Source: Geminicoccaceae bacterium (GTDB taxonomy: Bacteria; Pseudomonadota; Alphaproteobacteria; Geminicoccales; Geminicoccaceae). Taken from it: DNA of 64,000 bases. The first letter of the stretch is position 1. Every line of letters begins with the position of its first letter. Made by a program: the position numbers and the translations under genes. The stretch covers positions 62,001 to 126,000 of the forward strand of contig JANQNY010000006.1 of the NCBI GenBank assembly GCA_028279345.1, read 5' to 3'. The notes under the pieces are model-generated. The model saw nothing but the letters and a program-made list of their open reading frames with translations. It had not been told where the DNA came from and searched no databases. Below, one piece after another: positions 55,223 to 64,000 of this stretch.

Positions 55223-57286
55223 TCAGGTCGCGCGCAACACCTTGAGCAGAAAGGCAAACTCCTCGGCGCGCTCTTGCAGCTCGTCGAAGCGACCGGAGGC
55301 GCCGAAATGACCGGCGTCCATGTTGGTGCGGAGGACGAGGAGGTTGTCGTCCGTCTTCGTCGCCCGCAGCTTCGCGACCCACTTCGCCGGCTCCCAGTAG
55401 GTCACCCGCGGGTCGCTTAGCCCGGCGCGGACGAAGGTCGGCGGATACGCCTGGACGCTGAGGTTCTGATAGGGGCAGTAGCCTCGAATGCGCTCGAAGG
55501 CGGCCACGTCCTCGATCGGGTTGCCCCACTCCGGCCATTCGATCGGCGTGAGCGGCAGCGTCTCGTCGAGGATCGTGTTGAGCACGTCGACGAAAGGGAC
55601 CAGCGCCAGCGCGCAGCCCCACAGCTCGGGCCGCTGGTTGAGCACCGCCCCCACCAGCATGCCACCCGCCGAGCCGCCCTCGATCGCGATGCGCCCGGGC
55701 GCGGTCCAGCGTTCGGCGACGAGGCGCTCAGCGCAGGCGATGAAGTCGCTGAAGGTGTTGGTCTTCTTCTCGAGCTTGCCGTCGTCATACCAGCCGCGGC
55801 CCAATTCGTCGCCGCCGCGGACATGCGCAATGGCAAAGGCAATGCCGCGATCCAGGAGCGATAGCCGGCTCGTCCCGAAGCTCGGATCGAGACCCATGCC
55901 GTAGGACCCGTAGCCGTAGAGCAAAAGGGGCCCAGTCCCGTCGCGCGGGAAGTCCTTGGGGTAGACGATGGAGATCGGCACCCGGACGCCATCGGGCGCG
56001 GTCGCTTCTAGGCGCTCGGTCCGGTAGCGCCCCTTGTCGTAGCCGCTCGGAATCTCCTGGACCTTCAAGACCTCCATGCGGCGGTCCGCTGGGTGGAAGT
56101 CGATGACCGAGGCCGGCGTTACCATCGAGCTGTAGCTCAGGCGCAACCGGTCTGCCCCATATTCGTGGTTGGCGCCGAGGCCCGCTGCGTAGGCCGGCTC
56201 CGGCCACGGCACCTCGACAATGGCGCCGTCGTCGTAACGCAGCCTGATCTGCACGAGCCCACGCTCGCGCGAGGCGACGACGACGAAGTCGCGGAAAGCG
56301 GCAGCACCTACGAGATAGCTCGCGTCCGAGCCGGGGATGATCTCGGTCCAATGCGCCTCGTCGGGCGTTGCATCGGGCGCCTCGACGAGGCGGAAGTTCC
56401 GGTGGCGGTCGTTGGTGACGATGAGCAGCCGGTCGCCCCGATGGCTGACGCTATACTGGTGGCCGGCGCGCCGAGCCGCGATCATTCGTGGTGCGGCGTC
56501 GACGGCATCGGTCTGGAGTAGGTGGATTTCGCTCGTCACGTGGTCGCCGGTGCCGATCAGCACGTAGGCGCCGCTCAGCGTGCGCGAGATCCCGACGAAG
56601 AAGCCAGGGTCGTGCTCCTCGAAGACGATCGGGTCCGTCGCCGGATCACTGCCCAGAGCGTGGCGGCGGACGCGGAAGGGCCGAAGCTGCTCATTGAGCT
56701 CGCAATAGTAGAGCGTCTGGCCATCGCCCCAAACCGGTGTGCCAGAGGTGTTGGCGATGCGATCTGCGAGCCCCTCGCCCGTCGTCGGGTCGATGACCTC
56801 GATCACGTAGCGCTCGCTGCCGTCGCGGTCGGTGCTGTAGGCGATGAGCGCATGGTCGGGCGATGGCGCGTAGGTCCTTAGGTTGAAGTAGGCTGCTCCC
56901 TCGGCGAGCTTGGGCTCGTCCAGAAACACCGTCTCGGCACCGCCTTCGCGCGGGCGGCGATACCACCGCCGGTACTGGGCACCAGGCTCGAACCGCCAGC
57001 CGTAGAGAAAGGGGCCCCACGGCGTCGGCACGCTCGCGTCGTCCTGCTTGAGCCGCCCTTTCAGCTCCTCGAACAGCCGCTCGGCAAGCTCTTGCTCCGG
57101 CGCGAGCACCGTATCGGCGTAGGCGTTCTCCGCCCGGAGATGGTCCAGGATTTCTGGCGTCTCGACCGCCGGATAGGCCGGATCGCGCAGCCAGGCGTAG
57201 TCGTCCACCAGCTCGATGCCGTGCCACGACCGCCGGCTGGGATGCCGAGGCGCTATTGGCGGCAGCGGCCGGGCGTCACGATCCAT
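55223..57286 (-). CDS. S9 family peptidase (oligopeptidase B-like)
   Basis: The 687-residue protein has an N-terminal beta-propeller (about 70-410) and a C-terminal hydrolase domain. The catalytic triad is Ser in IEGGSAGGMLVG, Asp in RAGLSDPRVTYW and His in NMDAGHFGASGR. It has no signal peptide, as usual for prolyl oligopeptidase and oligopeptidase B, which cut short peptides in the cytosol. It is divergent from phaC. Confidence 0.92.
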   Translation of the reverse strand: MDRDARPLPPIAPRHPSRRSWHGIELVDDYAWLRDPAYPAVETPEILDHLRAENAYADTVLAPEQELAERLFEELKGRLKQDDASVPTPWGPFLYGWRFEPGAQYRRWYRRPREGGAETVFLDEPKLAEGAAYFNLRTYAPSPDHALIAYSTDRDGSERYVIEVIDPTTGEGLADRIANTSGTPVWGDGQTLYYCELNEQLRPFRVRRHALGSDPATDPIVFEEHDPGFFVGISRTLSGAYVLIGTGDHVTSEIHLLQTDAVDAAPRMIAARRAGHQYSVSHRGDRLLIVTNDRHRNFRLVEAPDATPDEAHWTEIIPGSDASYLVGAAAFRDFVVVASRERGLVQIRLRYDDGAIVEVPWPEPAYAAGLGANHEYGADRLRLSYSSMVTPASVIDFHPADRRMEVLKVQEIPSGYDKGRYRTERLEATAPDGVRVPISIVYPKDFPRDGTGPLLLYGYGSYGMGLDPSFGTSRLSLLDRGIAFAIAHVRGGDELGRGWYDDGKLEKKTNTFSDFIACAERLVAERWTAPGRIAIEGGSAGGMLVGAVLNQRPELWGCALALVPFVDVLNTILDETLPLTPIEWPEWGNPIEDVAAFERIRGYCPYQNLSVQAYPPTFVRAGLSDPRVTYWEPAKWVAKLRATKTDDNLLVLRTNMDAGHFGASGRFDELQERAEEFAFLLKVLRAT

Positions 57287-57390
57287 GCCTGTTGGCCTCC
57301 GTTGGTGGGACTTCGACGCTGTCGGCCGTCAAGGCGCTTGCCGACACGGGCGTCGACGGCCTAGCACTGCGCGGAGGGGGGAGCCAAGAC

Positions 57391-59181
57391 TTGGACGCTG
57401 ATCAGGCCGCCTTGCAGGCGGAGTACATGGCGCTGAGCGAGCGCGCGATGGCGCTGGTCGGCAAGGGCTTCCGCGAGCGCATGGACGAGTTCGCGGGCGA
57501 GACGTTCGGGGTGGTGAAGGCGGCGACCGTGGCCCGCGCTTGCACCGAGCTCCAGCAGAGCCTGCTCGCCGATCCCGGCACCCTAGTGGCACTTCAAGCA
57601 GACCTTTGGCGCGACACGCTCACGCTTTGGCAGGGCTTCTTAGAGCAGCAGGGCAAGAGCGGGCTCCAGGCCCTTGTGCCGCAACCCGCGCGCGACCGGC
57701 GCTTCGCGGACCCGGCCTGGTCCGAAGAGCCGTACTGGGCGACGCTGCAGCAGGGGTATCGGCTCTTTAGCGACTGGCTCTTGCGCGTCGTCGAGGCCGG
57801 CGAAGTCGAGCCTGCCACGCGTCGGCGCCTCCGCTTCTACGCGCGCCAGCTGGTGAACGCGAGCGCACCTACCAACTTCTGGCTCACCAATCCCGAGGCG
57901 CTACGCCGCGCCGCCGAAACCGGCGGGGTGAGCCTCGTGGAAGGGCTCCGGCGCTTCGTCGAGGATCTCGAACGCGGCCACGGCCAGCTCCGGATGCGCC
58001 AGACGGACGAGAACGCCTTTCGCCTGGGCGAGAACGTGGCCATCACCCCGGGCAAGGTGATCTTCAAGAACGCGCTGATGGAGCTCCTACACTACGCGCC
58101 GACCCGCGCCGAGGTCCGCCGTCGGCCCCTCCTGATCGTGCCGCCCTGGATCAACAAGTACTACATCCTGGACCTGCAACCGGAGAACAGCTTCATCGCC
58201 TTCGCCCTGGCGGAGGGCTTCGACGTGTTCCTGATCTCGTGGGCAAACCCCGACCACGCCCTGGCGAAGACGCGGTTCGAGGACTACCTGCGCGACGGTC
58301 CGTTGGCAGCGCTCGACGCCATCGAGCAGGCGATCGGCGAGCGGCAGGTCAACGTCCTGGGCTTCTGCATCGGGGGCATTCTGACCGCCACCGCCCTCGC
58401 CCACCTCGCTGGTCAGGACGAGCAGCGGGTCTTGAGCGCCACCTTCCTCGCCACCCTCTTCGATTTCACCGACGTCGGCGAGATCGGGGTCTTCATCGAC
58501 CACGAGCTGGTGGCGGCGCTGGAAGAGCAGTCCGGCACGACCGGCTTCCTGCCTGGACGCTATCTGAGCGATATGTTCTCGATGCTCCGGGAGAACGACC
58601 TCATCTGGTCCTTCTTCGTCCGTAGCTACTTGCTAGGCAAGCCGCCGCCCGCGTTCGATCTGCTCTATTGGAACAGCGATACGACCCGTCTGCCGGCGGC
58701 GATGCTGTCGGACTATCTGCGTAAGTTCTATCTCGACAATGCGTTCGCCCGACCGGGGCACTTCCAGGCTCTGGGAACGCCCATCGACACGCGCCGTATC
58801 GCAATGCCCGTCTACGCGCTCGCCACGGTCGACGACCACATCGCACCCTGGCGCTCCTGCTTCCCGGTCGTGCGCCAGATCGGTGGACCCGTCCGCTTTG
58901 TCCTCGGCAACTCCGGCCACATCGCCGGCATCGTCAATCCGCCGACCAAGAGCAAGTACGGTTACCGCACCAATGACGGGCAGGCCGAGGACGCCGAGAC
59001 GTGGCTCGAGAGCTCGACCCAGCACACCGGTTCCTGGTGGCCCGATTGGGCGGACTGGCTGCATCAGCACAGCGGCGAATGGGTGAACCCACGCGTGCCC
59101 GGCGCCGGGGGCCTGGCGCCGCTGGCCGACGCACCGGGGAGCTACGTGCGCGTCCGCCACGACGATGATGAGCAACGCTGA
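57391..59181 (+). CDS. phaC: Class I polyhydroxyalkanoate synthase
   Basis: The 596-residue protein has the PhaC N-terminal domain, NFWLTNPEALRR, and the alpha/beta core with the catalytic Cys326 (VNVLGFCIGGILTATALAHL), Asp in TVDDHIAPWRS and His in GNSGHIAGIVNPP. It polymerises hydroxyacyl-CoA into storage polyester. The TTG at 57391 was chosen because a GGAGGGGGGAG tract lies six bases upstream. The open frame extends back to 57256, overlapping the divergent peptidase start, but is unlikely to be used. Confidence 0.92.
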   Translation: MDADQAALQAEYMALSERAMALVGKGFRERMDEFAGETFGVVKAATVARACTELQQSLLADPGTLVALQADLWRDTLTLWQGFLEQQGKSGLQALVPQPARDRRFADPAWSEEPYWATLQQGYRLFSDWLLRVVEAGEVEPATRRRLRFYARQLVNASAPTNFWLTNPEALRRAAETGGVSLVEGLRRFVEDLERGHGQLRMRQTDENAFRLGENVAITPGKVIFKNALMELLHYAPTRAEVRRRPLLIVPPWINKYYILDLQPENSFIAFALAEGFDVFLISWANPDHALAKTRFEDYLRDGPLAALDAIEQAIGERQVNVLGFCIGGILTATALAHLAGQDEQRVLSATFLATLFDFTDVGEIGVFIDHELVAALEEQSGTTGFLPGRYLSDMFSMLRENDLIWSFFVRSYLLGKPPPAFDLLYWNSDTTRLPAAMLSDYLRKFYLDNAFARPGHFQALGTPIDTRRIAMPVYALATVDDHIAPWRSCFPVVRQIGGPVRFVLGNSGHIAGIVNPPTKSKYGYRTNDGQAEDAETWLESSTQHTGSWWPDWADWLHQHSGEWVNPRVPGAGGLAPLADAPGSYVRVRHDDDEQR

Positions 59182-59836
59182 CCTCGCCGTCGCGATCGAC
59201 CCGGTCTTTGCCGCACGCAACATCCGCGTCTCGCTGGGCTGCTTGCTCGCCAGCGTCGGAGCCTCCCGCCCGGCCAATGGGCTCGGTACGGCGCTCGAGG
59301 CTGCCGCCGCCGCCGTCCGCATGCGCACCGAAGGCGGCGCCGCGTCGGTGCCCGAGATCGCGACGACGCGCCGCGCCTACAAGGCCTGTGGCAAGGACCC
59401 GAGCCGGTACCGGCCGGCCTCGGAGGCATTGGTACGGCGCGTGCTGAAGGGCGAGGCGCCGCCACGCATCAACCCGATGGTCGACCTCAACACGCTCGTC
59501 TCGCTGCGCACGGGGCTCGCCTGTGGCGTTTACGACAGGACGCGGCTTCGACCGCCCTTCGTGCTGCGGCTCGGTACCGCCGACGACATTTATGACGGCA
59601 TCGGTCGTGGCGTCCTCAACGTCGAGCACCTGCCTGTGCTTGTGGACGCGCTGGGGCCGTTCGGGAGCCCCACATCGGACAGCGCGCGGAGCGCTGTGCC
59701 CGAGGGCGCGCGCGAGGTGTTGATGGTTCTCTACGCGTTCGACACGAGCGTCGAAACCGCGCTTGGCGATGCGCGCCACGCATTCGAGGAGCATCTCGAC
59801 GCGAAGGTCCTTGGCTGCGCCGCCTTCACCGGCTGA
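59165..59836 (+). CDS. B3/B4 tRNA-binding-domain protein
   Basis: The 223-residue protein has the B3/B4 fold of the phenylalanyl-tRNA synthetase beta chain standing alone: RRAYKACGKDPSRYRPASEALVRRVLKG, NPMVDLNTLVSLRTGLACGVYD and RSAVPEGAREVLMVLYAFD. Such proteins may edit mischarged tRNA or act on free amino acids. It overlaps the phaC stop by 17 bases. Confidence 0.85.
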   Translation: MMSNADLAVAIDPVFAARNIRVSLGCLLASVGASRPANGLGTALEAAAAAVRMRTEGGAASVPEIATTRRAYKACGKDPSRYRPASEALVRRVLKGEAPPRINPMVDLNTLVSLRTGLACGVYDRTRLRPPFVLRLGTADDIYDGIGRGVLNVEHLPVLVDALGPFGSPTSDSARSAVPEGAREVLMVLYAFDTSVETALGDARHAFEEHLDAKVLGCAAFTG

Positions 59837-59898
59837 GGCCGCTGGACACGGTCGTATGGATGGCCTAGGCGCGAGCGCGACCAGCAACGAGACGAGCG

Positions 59899-60138
59899 AT
59901 GGCCCAGCAGCTGCTTCATCTTGTCCTTGGTGGCGAACTCGCGGACACGCAGGGCGTCACCTTCAAGGATCTATCGAAGCTCGACATCGTCGGCGTCTAT
60001 CCGAACTACGCCGAGGCGGAGAAGGCTTGGCGCGCAAAGGCGCAAGCCACGGTGGACGATGCACACACGCGCTACTTCGTGGTCCACCTGCACCGGCTGC
60101 TCGATCCGTCGACCGACAGCACGTCAGGCCGGGGCTGA
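59899..60138 (+). CDS. DUF4170 small protein
   Basis: The 79-residue product follows the alphaproteobacterial DUF4170 pattern closely: MAQQLLHLVLGGELADTQGV, FKDLSKLDIVGVYPNYAEAEKAW and DAHTRYFVVHLHRLLDP. Function unknown. It stands alone between the B3/B4 gene and cobA. Confidence 0.9.
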   Translation: MAQQLLHLVLGGELADTQGVTFKDLSKLDIVGVYPNYAEAEKAWRAKAQATVDDAHTRYFVVHLHRLLDPSTDSTSGRG

Positions 60139-60232
60139 GGGCAGCACGCCGGCTTGGTCGACGTCCACCTAGGTCGGAAGGCCCGCCCGCCCGCGTTGAC
60201 CGCTCCCGGGCTGCCCATTACCGCTCGGCCTG

Positions 60233-61087
60233 ATGGAACGTAGTCACACTTCCGCGGGCGATCGTCAGGGCTGCGTCTATCTCGTGGGCGCCGGCCCCGG
60301 TGACCCGGAGTTGCTCACGGTCAAGGCCCTGAGACTACTGGAGACCGCCGACGTCGTCGTCCACGACCGGCTCGTCGGGCCAGGCGTGCTCGCCTGCATT
60401 CCGTCTGCGGTGGAGCGCGTCTTCGCGGGCAAGCGGCGCGCCCACCATCACCTCCGCCAGCCCGAGCTCAGCGAAGTGCTCGTCGAGCGCGCTCGCAAGG
60501 GGCAGTGTGTGGTCCGCCTCAAGGGCGGCGATCCGTTCGTCTTCGGCCGCGGGGGAGAGGAACTTGAGGCGCTCATCGCCGCCGGCATCCCGTTCGAGAT
60601 CGTCCCCGGCGTCACCGCGGCCCTCGGTTGCTGCGCCTATGCAGGCATCCCCCTGACCCACCGCCGACACGCCCACGCCGTGGTGCTGGCGACCGGCCAG
60701 GGGCACGACGGGCCGGCGGCCCACGACTGGCAGGCGCTGGCGCGCTCGGGACAGACCTTGTGCCTCTACATGGGCCTCACCGGGCTCGACGAGCTGGTGC
60801 GTGAGCTGCTTAAGGCTGGCATGGGCCCCGAGACGCCGGCTGCGGCGATCGAGAACGGCACGTTGCCGCAGATGCGGATCGTCCGGGGTAAGCTCGCCGG
60901 CTTCGCCGATGCCGCCCGAGCGCTCGACACCAAGAACCCGGTGCTGGTCGTCATCGGCGACGTCGTGACGCTGGGCGAGCGCTATGCCTGGTTCCGCTCA
61001 GCCGGGGCCAGCACGGCCGATCCGTTTCCGGATCCACCATTGGCCGAGGCGCCGGCGCGTCCGGTGCTCAATAGGCGAAGCGCGTGA
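60233..61087 (+). CDS. cobA: Uroporphyrinogen-III C-methyltransferase
   Basis: The 284-residue enzyme has the tetrapyrrole methylase pattern: [76 protein letters not shown] and [11 protein letters not shown]. It makes precorrin-2 for siroheme or cobalamin. It is a second such activity besides the CysG C-terminal domain at 14775. Its 3' end overlaps gshA tail to tail by 20 bases. Confidence 0.93.
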   Translation: MERSHTSAGDRQGCVYLVGAGPGDPELLTVKALRLLETADVVVHDRLVGPGVLACIPSAVERVFAGKRRAHHHLRQPELSEVLVERARKGQCVVRLKGGDPFVFGRGGEELEALIAAGIPFEIVPGVTAALGCCAYAGIPLTHRRHAHAVVLATGQGHDGPAAHDWQALARSGQTLCLYMGLTGLDELVRELLKAGMGPETPAAAIENGTLPQMRIVRGKLAGFADAARALDTKNPVLVVIGDVVTLGERYAWFRSAGASTADPFPDPPLAEAPARPVLNRRSA

Positions 61088-62450
61088 ACAACGGATCGAC
61101 GCTTCCGCCCCACTCGTTCGCATAGAGGTCGAGCTTCGCCTCCGCCAGCGTACGACCGCTCTCCACGATCTCCTGCAGCGGTTCCAGGTACTTGGCCTCG
61201 TCACGCCCGTCGACGTCTAGCCGACCGCGCGCGCGGAGACCAGCTTCAGCCAACGCCAGCACCTCGGCCGCGATGACGCCTACCGTCCGCCCCCTGAACG
61301 GTGCGCGCAGCCCCTCGCGCGCGACCGCCACCCTGAGGGCCGCCATCTCGGGCTGGGTCCAGTCGCGGCACAGATCCCAGGCTGCGGCCAAGGTCGCCTC
61401 GTCATAGAGCAGCCCCACCCAGAGCGCCGGCAGCGCACAGATCAGGCTCCAGGGACCACCGTCCGCGCCGCGCATCTCCAAAAAGCGCTTCAAACGCACG
61501 TCCGGGAAGGCGGTGGTCAGGTGATCTTCCCAATCGGCCAGCGTGGGGCGCTCGCCGGGCAGCGCCGGCAGCCGGCCGTCGAGGAAGTCTCGAAAGGACT
61601 GGCCGCTCGCGTCGATGTACGCGTCACCGCGGTGGACGAAGTACATCGGCACGTCGAGCAGGTAGTCGATATAGCGCTCGTAGCCGAAGCCGTCCTCGAA
61701 GACGAACGGCAACAAGCCCGCGCGATCGGGATCGACGTCGCTCCAGCAATGCGCGCGGTAGCTGAGCCAGCCGTTGGGGCGGCCGTCGGCGAAGGGCGAG
61801 TTGGCGAACAGCGCGGTGGCGATCGGCTGAAGCGCAAGGCTCACTTTGAACTTCTGCACCATGTCGGCTTCGCTGGCGAAGTCCAAATTGACCTGGATGG
61901 TCGCAGTACGGTGCATCATGTCGATGCCGAGCCCGCCACGCTTCGGCATGTAGGCGCGCATGATCGCGTAGCGGCCCTTCGGCATGCGCGGGGTCTCGGC
62001 GAGCGACCATTTCGGGTTGAAGCCCATGCCGAGCATCCCGATGCCGGCGGGCTCGGTGATCGCCTTCACCTCCTGGAGATGCCGGTTCGCCTCGGTGCAG
62101 GTGTCATGCAGCGTCGCGAGCGGCGCCCCGGACAGCTCGAACTGGCCGCCCGGCTCGAGGGTGATGCTGGCGCGCTCTCGGGTCAGCGCCACCGGCAGTT
62201 CGGCCTCGCGGACGATCTGCCAGTCGAAGCGATCGGCGAACCGCTCGAGGAGCCACCGGATACCGCCCGAACCCTCATAGTCGAGCGGCCGCAGGTCATC
62301 GCGGTGGTAGACGAACTTCTCGTGCTCCGTGCCGATGCGAAACGCGGCCCGAGCCTTCTCGCCGGCCGCCAGGTGTCCGACCAGCTCGGCCTTGCTCTCG
62401 ATGGGGCGTTCGCCGCCGGCTTCTGTGGCCACCGCTGTCCTCCGGGGCAT
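61068..62450 (-). CDS. gshA: Glutamate-cysteine ligase (plant/alphaproteobacterial type)
   Basis: The 460-residue protein starts [20 protein letters not shown]. It has the class motifs [80 protein letters not shown] and [15 protein letters not shown]. It carries out the first step of glutathione synthesis. The EgtA group is related, but the GCS2 plant-type pattern fits best. Confidence 0.92.
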   Translation of the reverse strand: MPRRTAVATEAGGERPIESKAELVGHLAAGEKARAAFRIGTEHEKFVYHRDDLRPLDYEGSGGIRWLLERFADRFDWQIVREAELPVALTRERASITLEPGGQFELSGAPLATLHDTCTEANRHLQEVKAITEPAGIGMLGMGFNPKWSLAETPRMPKGRYAIMRAYMPKRGGLGIDMMHRTATIQVNLDFASEADMVQKFKVSLALQPIATALFANSPFADGRPNGWLSYRAHCWSDVDPDRAGLLPFVFEDGFGYERYIDYLLDVPMYFVHRGDAYIDASGQSFRDFLDGRLPALPGERPTLADWEDHLTTAFPDVRLKRFLEMRGADGGPWSLICALPALWVGLLYDEATLAAAWDLCRDWTQPEMAALRVAVAREGLRAPFRGRTVGVIAAEVLALAEAGLRARGRLDVDGRDEAKYLEPLQEIVESGRTLAEAKLDLYANEWGGSVDPLFTRFAY

Positions 62451-62520
62451 GGGACGGCGTCACGCCGTCAGGGGGCGGTGCATAGTCCAGAGCGAGCGCA
62501 TCGCCAAGCACACGGAGCGC

Positions 62521-63150
62521 TCACAGGCGCGCGCGCACGGCCTCCGCCAACGCCAGCGTCTCCGCAGCGGCTCGGCCGCGCGGCTCGGTCTCGATGACGC
62601 CTGCACCACGATGCATGCTCTGCGCGAAGGCGCTCCGGTTGCCGAGGCCGACGGGAAGCGACCCATGCCCGCGCTCAGCCAGCGCCGTCACCGCCTCGTC
62701 GATGATTCGCCCACGGGGCGGCACGCGATTCCAGACGACGGCGGCCGGCCGCCGCTCCGCTTCGGCTAGCTCGATGGTGGCGCCACTCGCCCAGACGTCG
62801 AGCAGGCTCGGTTGGCACGGCACGAGCACGAGCGAGGCGGCGCGGATCGCCGTCCGCGATTCGGTCGCCGCATGCGGCGGGCTGTCCACCACGACCACGT
62901 CGTGCGCACGAACGAGCTGATCGATGGCGAGCTTCAGCTTCCAGCCCTGCGCGACCTCGATGGTCACCGGCCATCGACGATCGGCCTCGCCGCGTAGCGC
63001 GCCCCATGACGCCAAGGTGCCTTGCGGGTCGATGTCCAGGCAGGCCACCCGCAATCCTTCTTGGGCGAGCGTGACCGCGAGCTGAGCAACCATCGTGGTC
63101 TTGCCGCAGCCGCCCTTCTGCTGGGCGACGGTAACGACGGCGGCGCTCAT
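62521..63150 (-). CDS. ParA/MinD-like ATPase
   Basis: The 209-residue protein has the deviant Walker A VTVAQQKGGCGKTTMVAQLA, switch I DIDPQGTLASW and switch II VVVDSPPHAATESRTAIRAA. It lacks an N-terminal DNA-binding domain and no parB lies next to it. So it is an orphan ParA of the kind that positions protein complexes, or a ParC/MipZ-like protein, rather than a plasmid partition system. Confidence 0.88.
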   Translation of the reverse strand: MSAAVVTVAQQKGGCGKTTMVAQLAVTLAQEGLRVACLDIDPQGTLASWGALRGEADRRWPVTIEVAQGWKLKLAIDQLVRAHDVVVVDSPPHAATESRTAIRAASLVLVPCQPSLLDVWASGATIELAEAERRPAAVVWNRVPPRGRIIDEAVTALAERGHGSLPVGLGNRSAFAQSMHRGAGVIETEPRGRAAAETLALAEAVRARL

Positions 63151-63212
63151 CGAGCAGTGGCCTCAAGGTGCGGCGTGGTGGTGACGGGGAGTACGAACGA
63201 CACGAGCATGAT

Positions 63213-63248
63213 GAAGTCCCATTAGCTTAACCGCTCCTTTAGGACTTC
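63213..63248 (+). promoter_or_regulatory. Inverted repeat between parA-like gene and secreted-protein gene
   Basis: GAAGTCC (63213-63219) and GGACTTC (63242-63248) form a perfect inverted pair with a 22-base AT-richer centre in a divergent intergenic region. It may be an operator or promoter element; no factor is assigned. Confidence 0.3.
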
Positions 63249-63304
63249 GTGCGCAACTGGTCGAGCCGGGTACTGGACCCGACGTGTGAGCTTTAGAGGT
63301 CGCC

Positions 63305-63667
63305 ATGCGCCGAACCATGATCGTCGTCCTCTTCGGCCTCTCGGCCGCTCTCAGCCTCCCTGCCTCCGCCGAGGACGGCAAGCGCGCGCCGGAAGGGATC
63401 GCGTGCGGCAAGCACGCCGCCTTGGTTGCCGCACTCTCCGAACGCTACGAGGAGCGGCAAGTGTCGCTGGGCCTGCAAAACAACGGACGACTGTTCGAGC
63501 TCTACGCTTCGGGCAAGACCGGCACGTGGACGGTCTTGTCGACGCGCACGGACGGCACGAGCTGCATCCTCGCGGTAGGGCGCCATTACGAGCAGCGAGA
63601 TCCGTCGACGACGCCCGATTCCACCGCCGACGACCCGCATCAAAACCAGCAGGGCACGGCCAGCTGA
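63305..63667 (+). CDS. Secreted hypothetical protein
   Basis: The 120-residue product has a signal peptide (MRRTMIVVLFGLSAALSLPASA). The mature part reads CGKHAALVAALSERYEERQVSLGLQNNG, LFELYASGKTGTWTVLSTRTDGTSCILAVG with two cysteines, then a polar tail. It resembles short periplasmic proteins common in Alphaproteobacteria with no assigned role. Confidence 0.75.
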   Translation: MRRTMIVVLFGLSAALSLPASAEDGKRAPEGIACGKHAALVAALSERYEERQVSLGLQNNGRLFELYASGKTGTWTVLSTRTDGTSCILAVGRHYEQRDPSTTPDSTADDPHQNQQGTAS

Positions 63668-63713
63668 CCGCCAACGGCGACGCGGCAGTCAATAGGTCTG
63701 GCGCTGCTTCGAG

Positions 63714-63974
63714 CTACACGCGCTCCAGCTCGCGTGGGGCGCTCTGGGGCGCCCGGGCGTCAACCACGAGATCAACCAACTCCTTCGGCAACGGCGGCAG
63801 ACCGTCGTCACCTGGCAGCGGGGTAGGCACCGGCTTCGGTAGCGCGCTACCGCCGTCATTGCCGCCCCGTCGGGATCGCCTGACGGCATAGAGCTGCTGC
63901 ACAGCCAGCGCCATCGGCGCGCCAAAAGACAGCACCATGTTGATGATCGTGAAGGTGTCGGTATCAAGCAGCAT
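63714..63974 (-). CDS. Small single-helix membrane protein
   Basis: The 86-residue product starts MLLDTDTFTIINMVLSFGAP. It has one membrane segment (about 8-30), a basic stretch AVRRSRRGG, and a Pro-rich tail PVPTPLPGDDGLPPLPKELV. A similar short family occurs in Rhodospirillales-type genomes. Function unknown. Confidence 0.65.
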   Translation of the reverse strand: MLLDTDTFTIINMVLSFGAPMALAVQQLYAVRRSRRGGNDGGSALPKPVPTPLPGDDGLPPLPKELVDLVVDARAPQSAPRELERV

Positions 63975-64000
63975 CAGCGCTCCGGCGTCTCGACCCGTGC

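Noticed and set aside
62521-63150. ParA-like gene as part of a plasmid or chromosome partition locus
   Set aside because: No parB gene or parS-like repeats are visible nearby, so only an orphan ATPase is called.

Overview
The window comes from a GC-rich alphaproteobacterium, probably of the Rhodospirillales type. The basis is the strong G/C third-position bias, frequent GTG/TTG starts, and families typical of that group (DUF4170, DUF1127, MocR/PhzF, ANTAR NasT with NasS, O-succinylhomoserine sulfhydrylase, a 902-residue aconitase). The genus cannot be named from sequence alone. Genes are dense and mostly metabolic; no rRNA, tRNA, CRISPR array or intact insertion sequence was found.

Layout. 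1-1.0 kb: a truncated OmpR-type response regulator, a PepSY protein and a small secreted protein. 1.4-16.2 kb: a complete assimilatory nitrate island. It holds nasT and nasS (regulators), then a leader with two ANTAR-type hairpins and an intrinsic terminator. After the leader come nrtA, nrtB, a fused double ATPase (nrtCD), a NirB-N-like flavoprotein, a NirA-type nitrite reductase, an Fe-S/FNR-type reductase, nasA and cysG. The operon imports nitrate, reduces it to nitrite and ammonium, and makes the siroheme needed. 16.5-19.1 kb: PhzF and DUF1127 genes divergent from a MocR regulator. 19.3-24.1 kb: acyl-CoA ligase, livG, livH and livM.

24.1-42.4 kb looks inserted between livM and the rest of its transporter (livK, livF and a PaaK-like ligase at 42.5-46.0 kb). 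The left edge carries a duplicated livM 3' end, an AT-rich HNH-like gene, a tandem 31-base repeat and a fragment of a ferritin 3' end. The interior holds oxyR/katG/ferritin (peroxide and iron), a polar amino-acid ABC transporter, a class III nucleotide cyclase, a small membrane-protein ORF broken by an in-frame stop, a secreted hydrolase, dimethylglycine-dehydrogenase-like and betaine-homocysteine-methyltransferase-like genes head to head (betaine demethylation), an exported formamidase-like protein and a small binding-protein-like gene.

46.0-64 kb: ccmA, ccmB, an MFS transporter and ccmC (cytochrome c maturation, no ccmD seen); aconitase; a two-gene module of unknown function; metZ; an SMP-30 protein; an S9 peptidase divergent from phaC; a B3/B4 protein; DUF4170; a second uroporphyrinogen methyltransferase; gshA; a ParA-like ATPase; and two small envelope proteins.

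The strongest non-routine signals are the two-hairpin antitermination leader of the nitrate operon, the mosaic left edge of the 24-42 kb interval, and the split liv operon.
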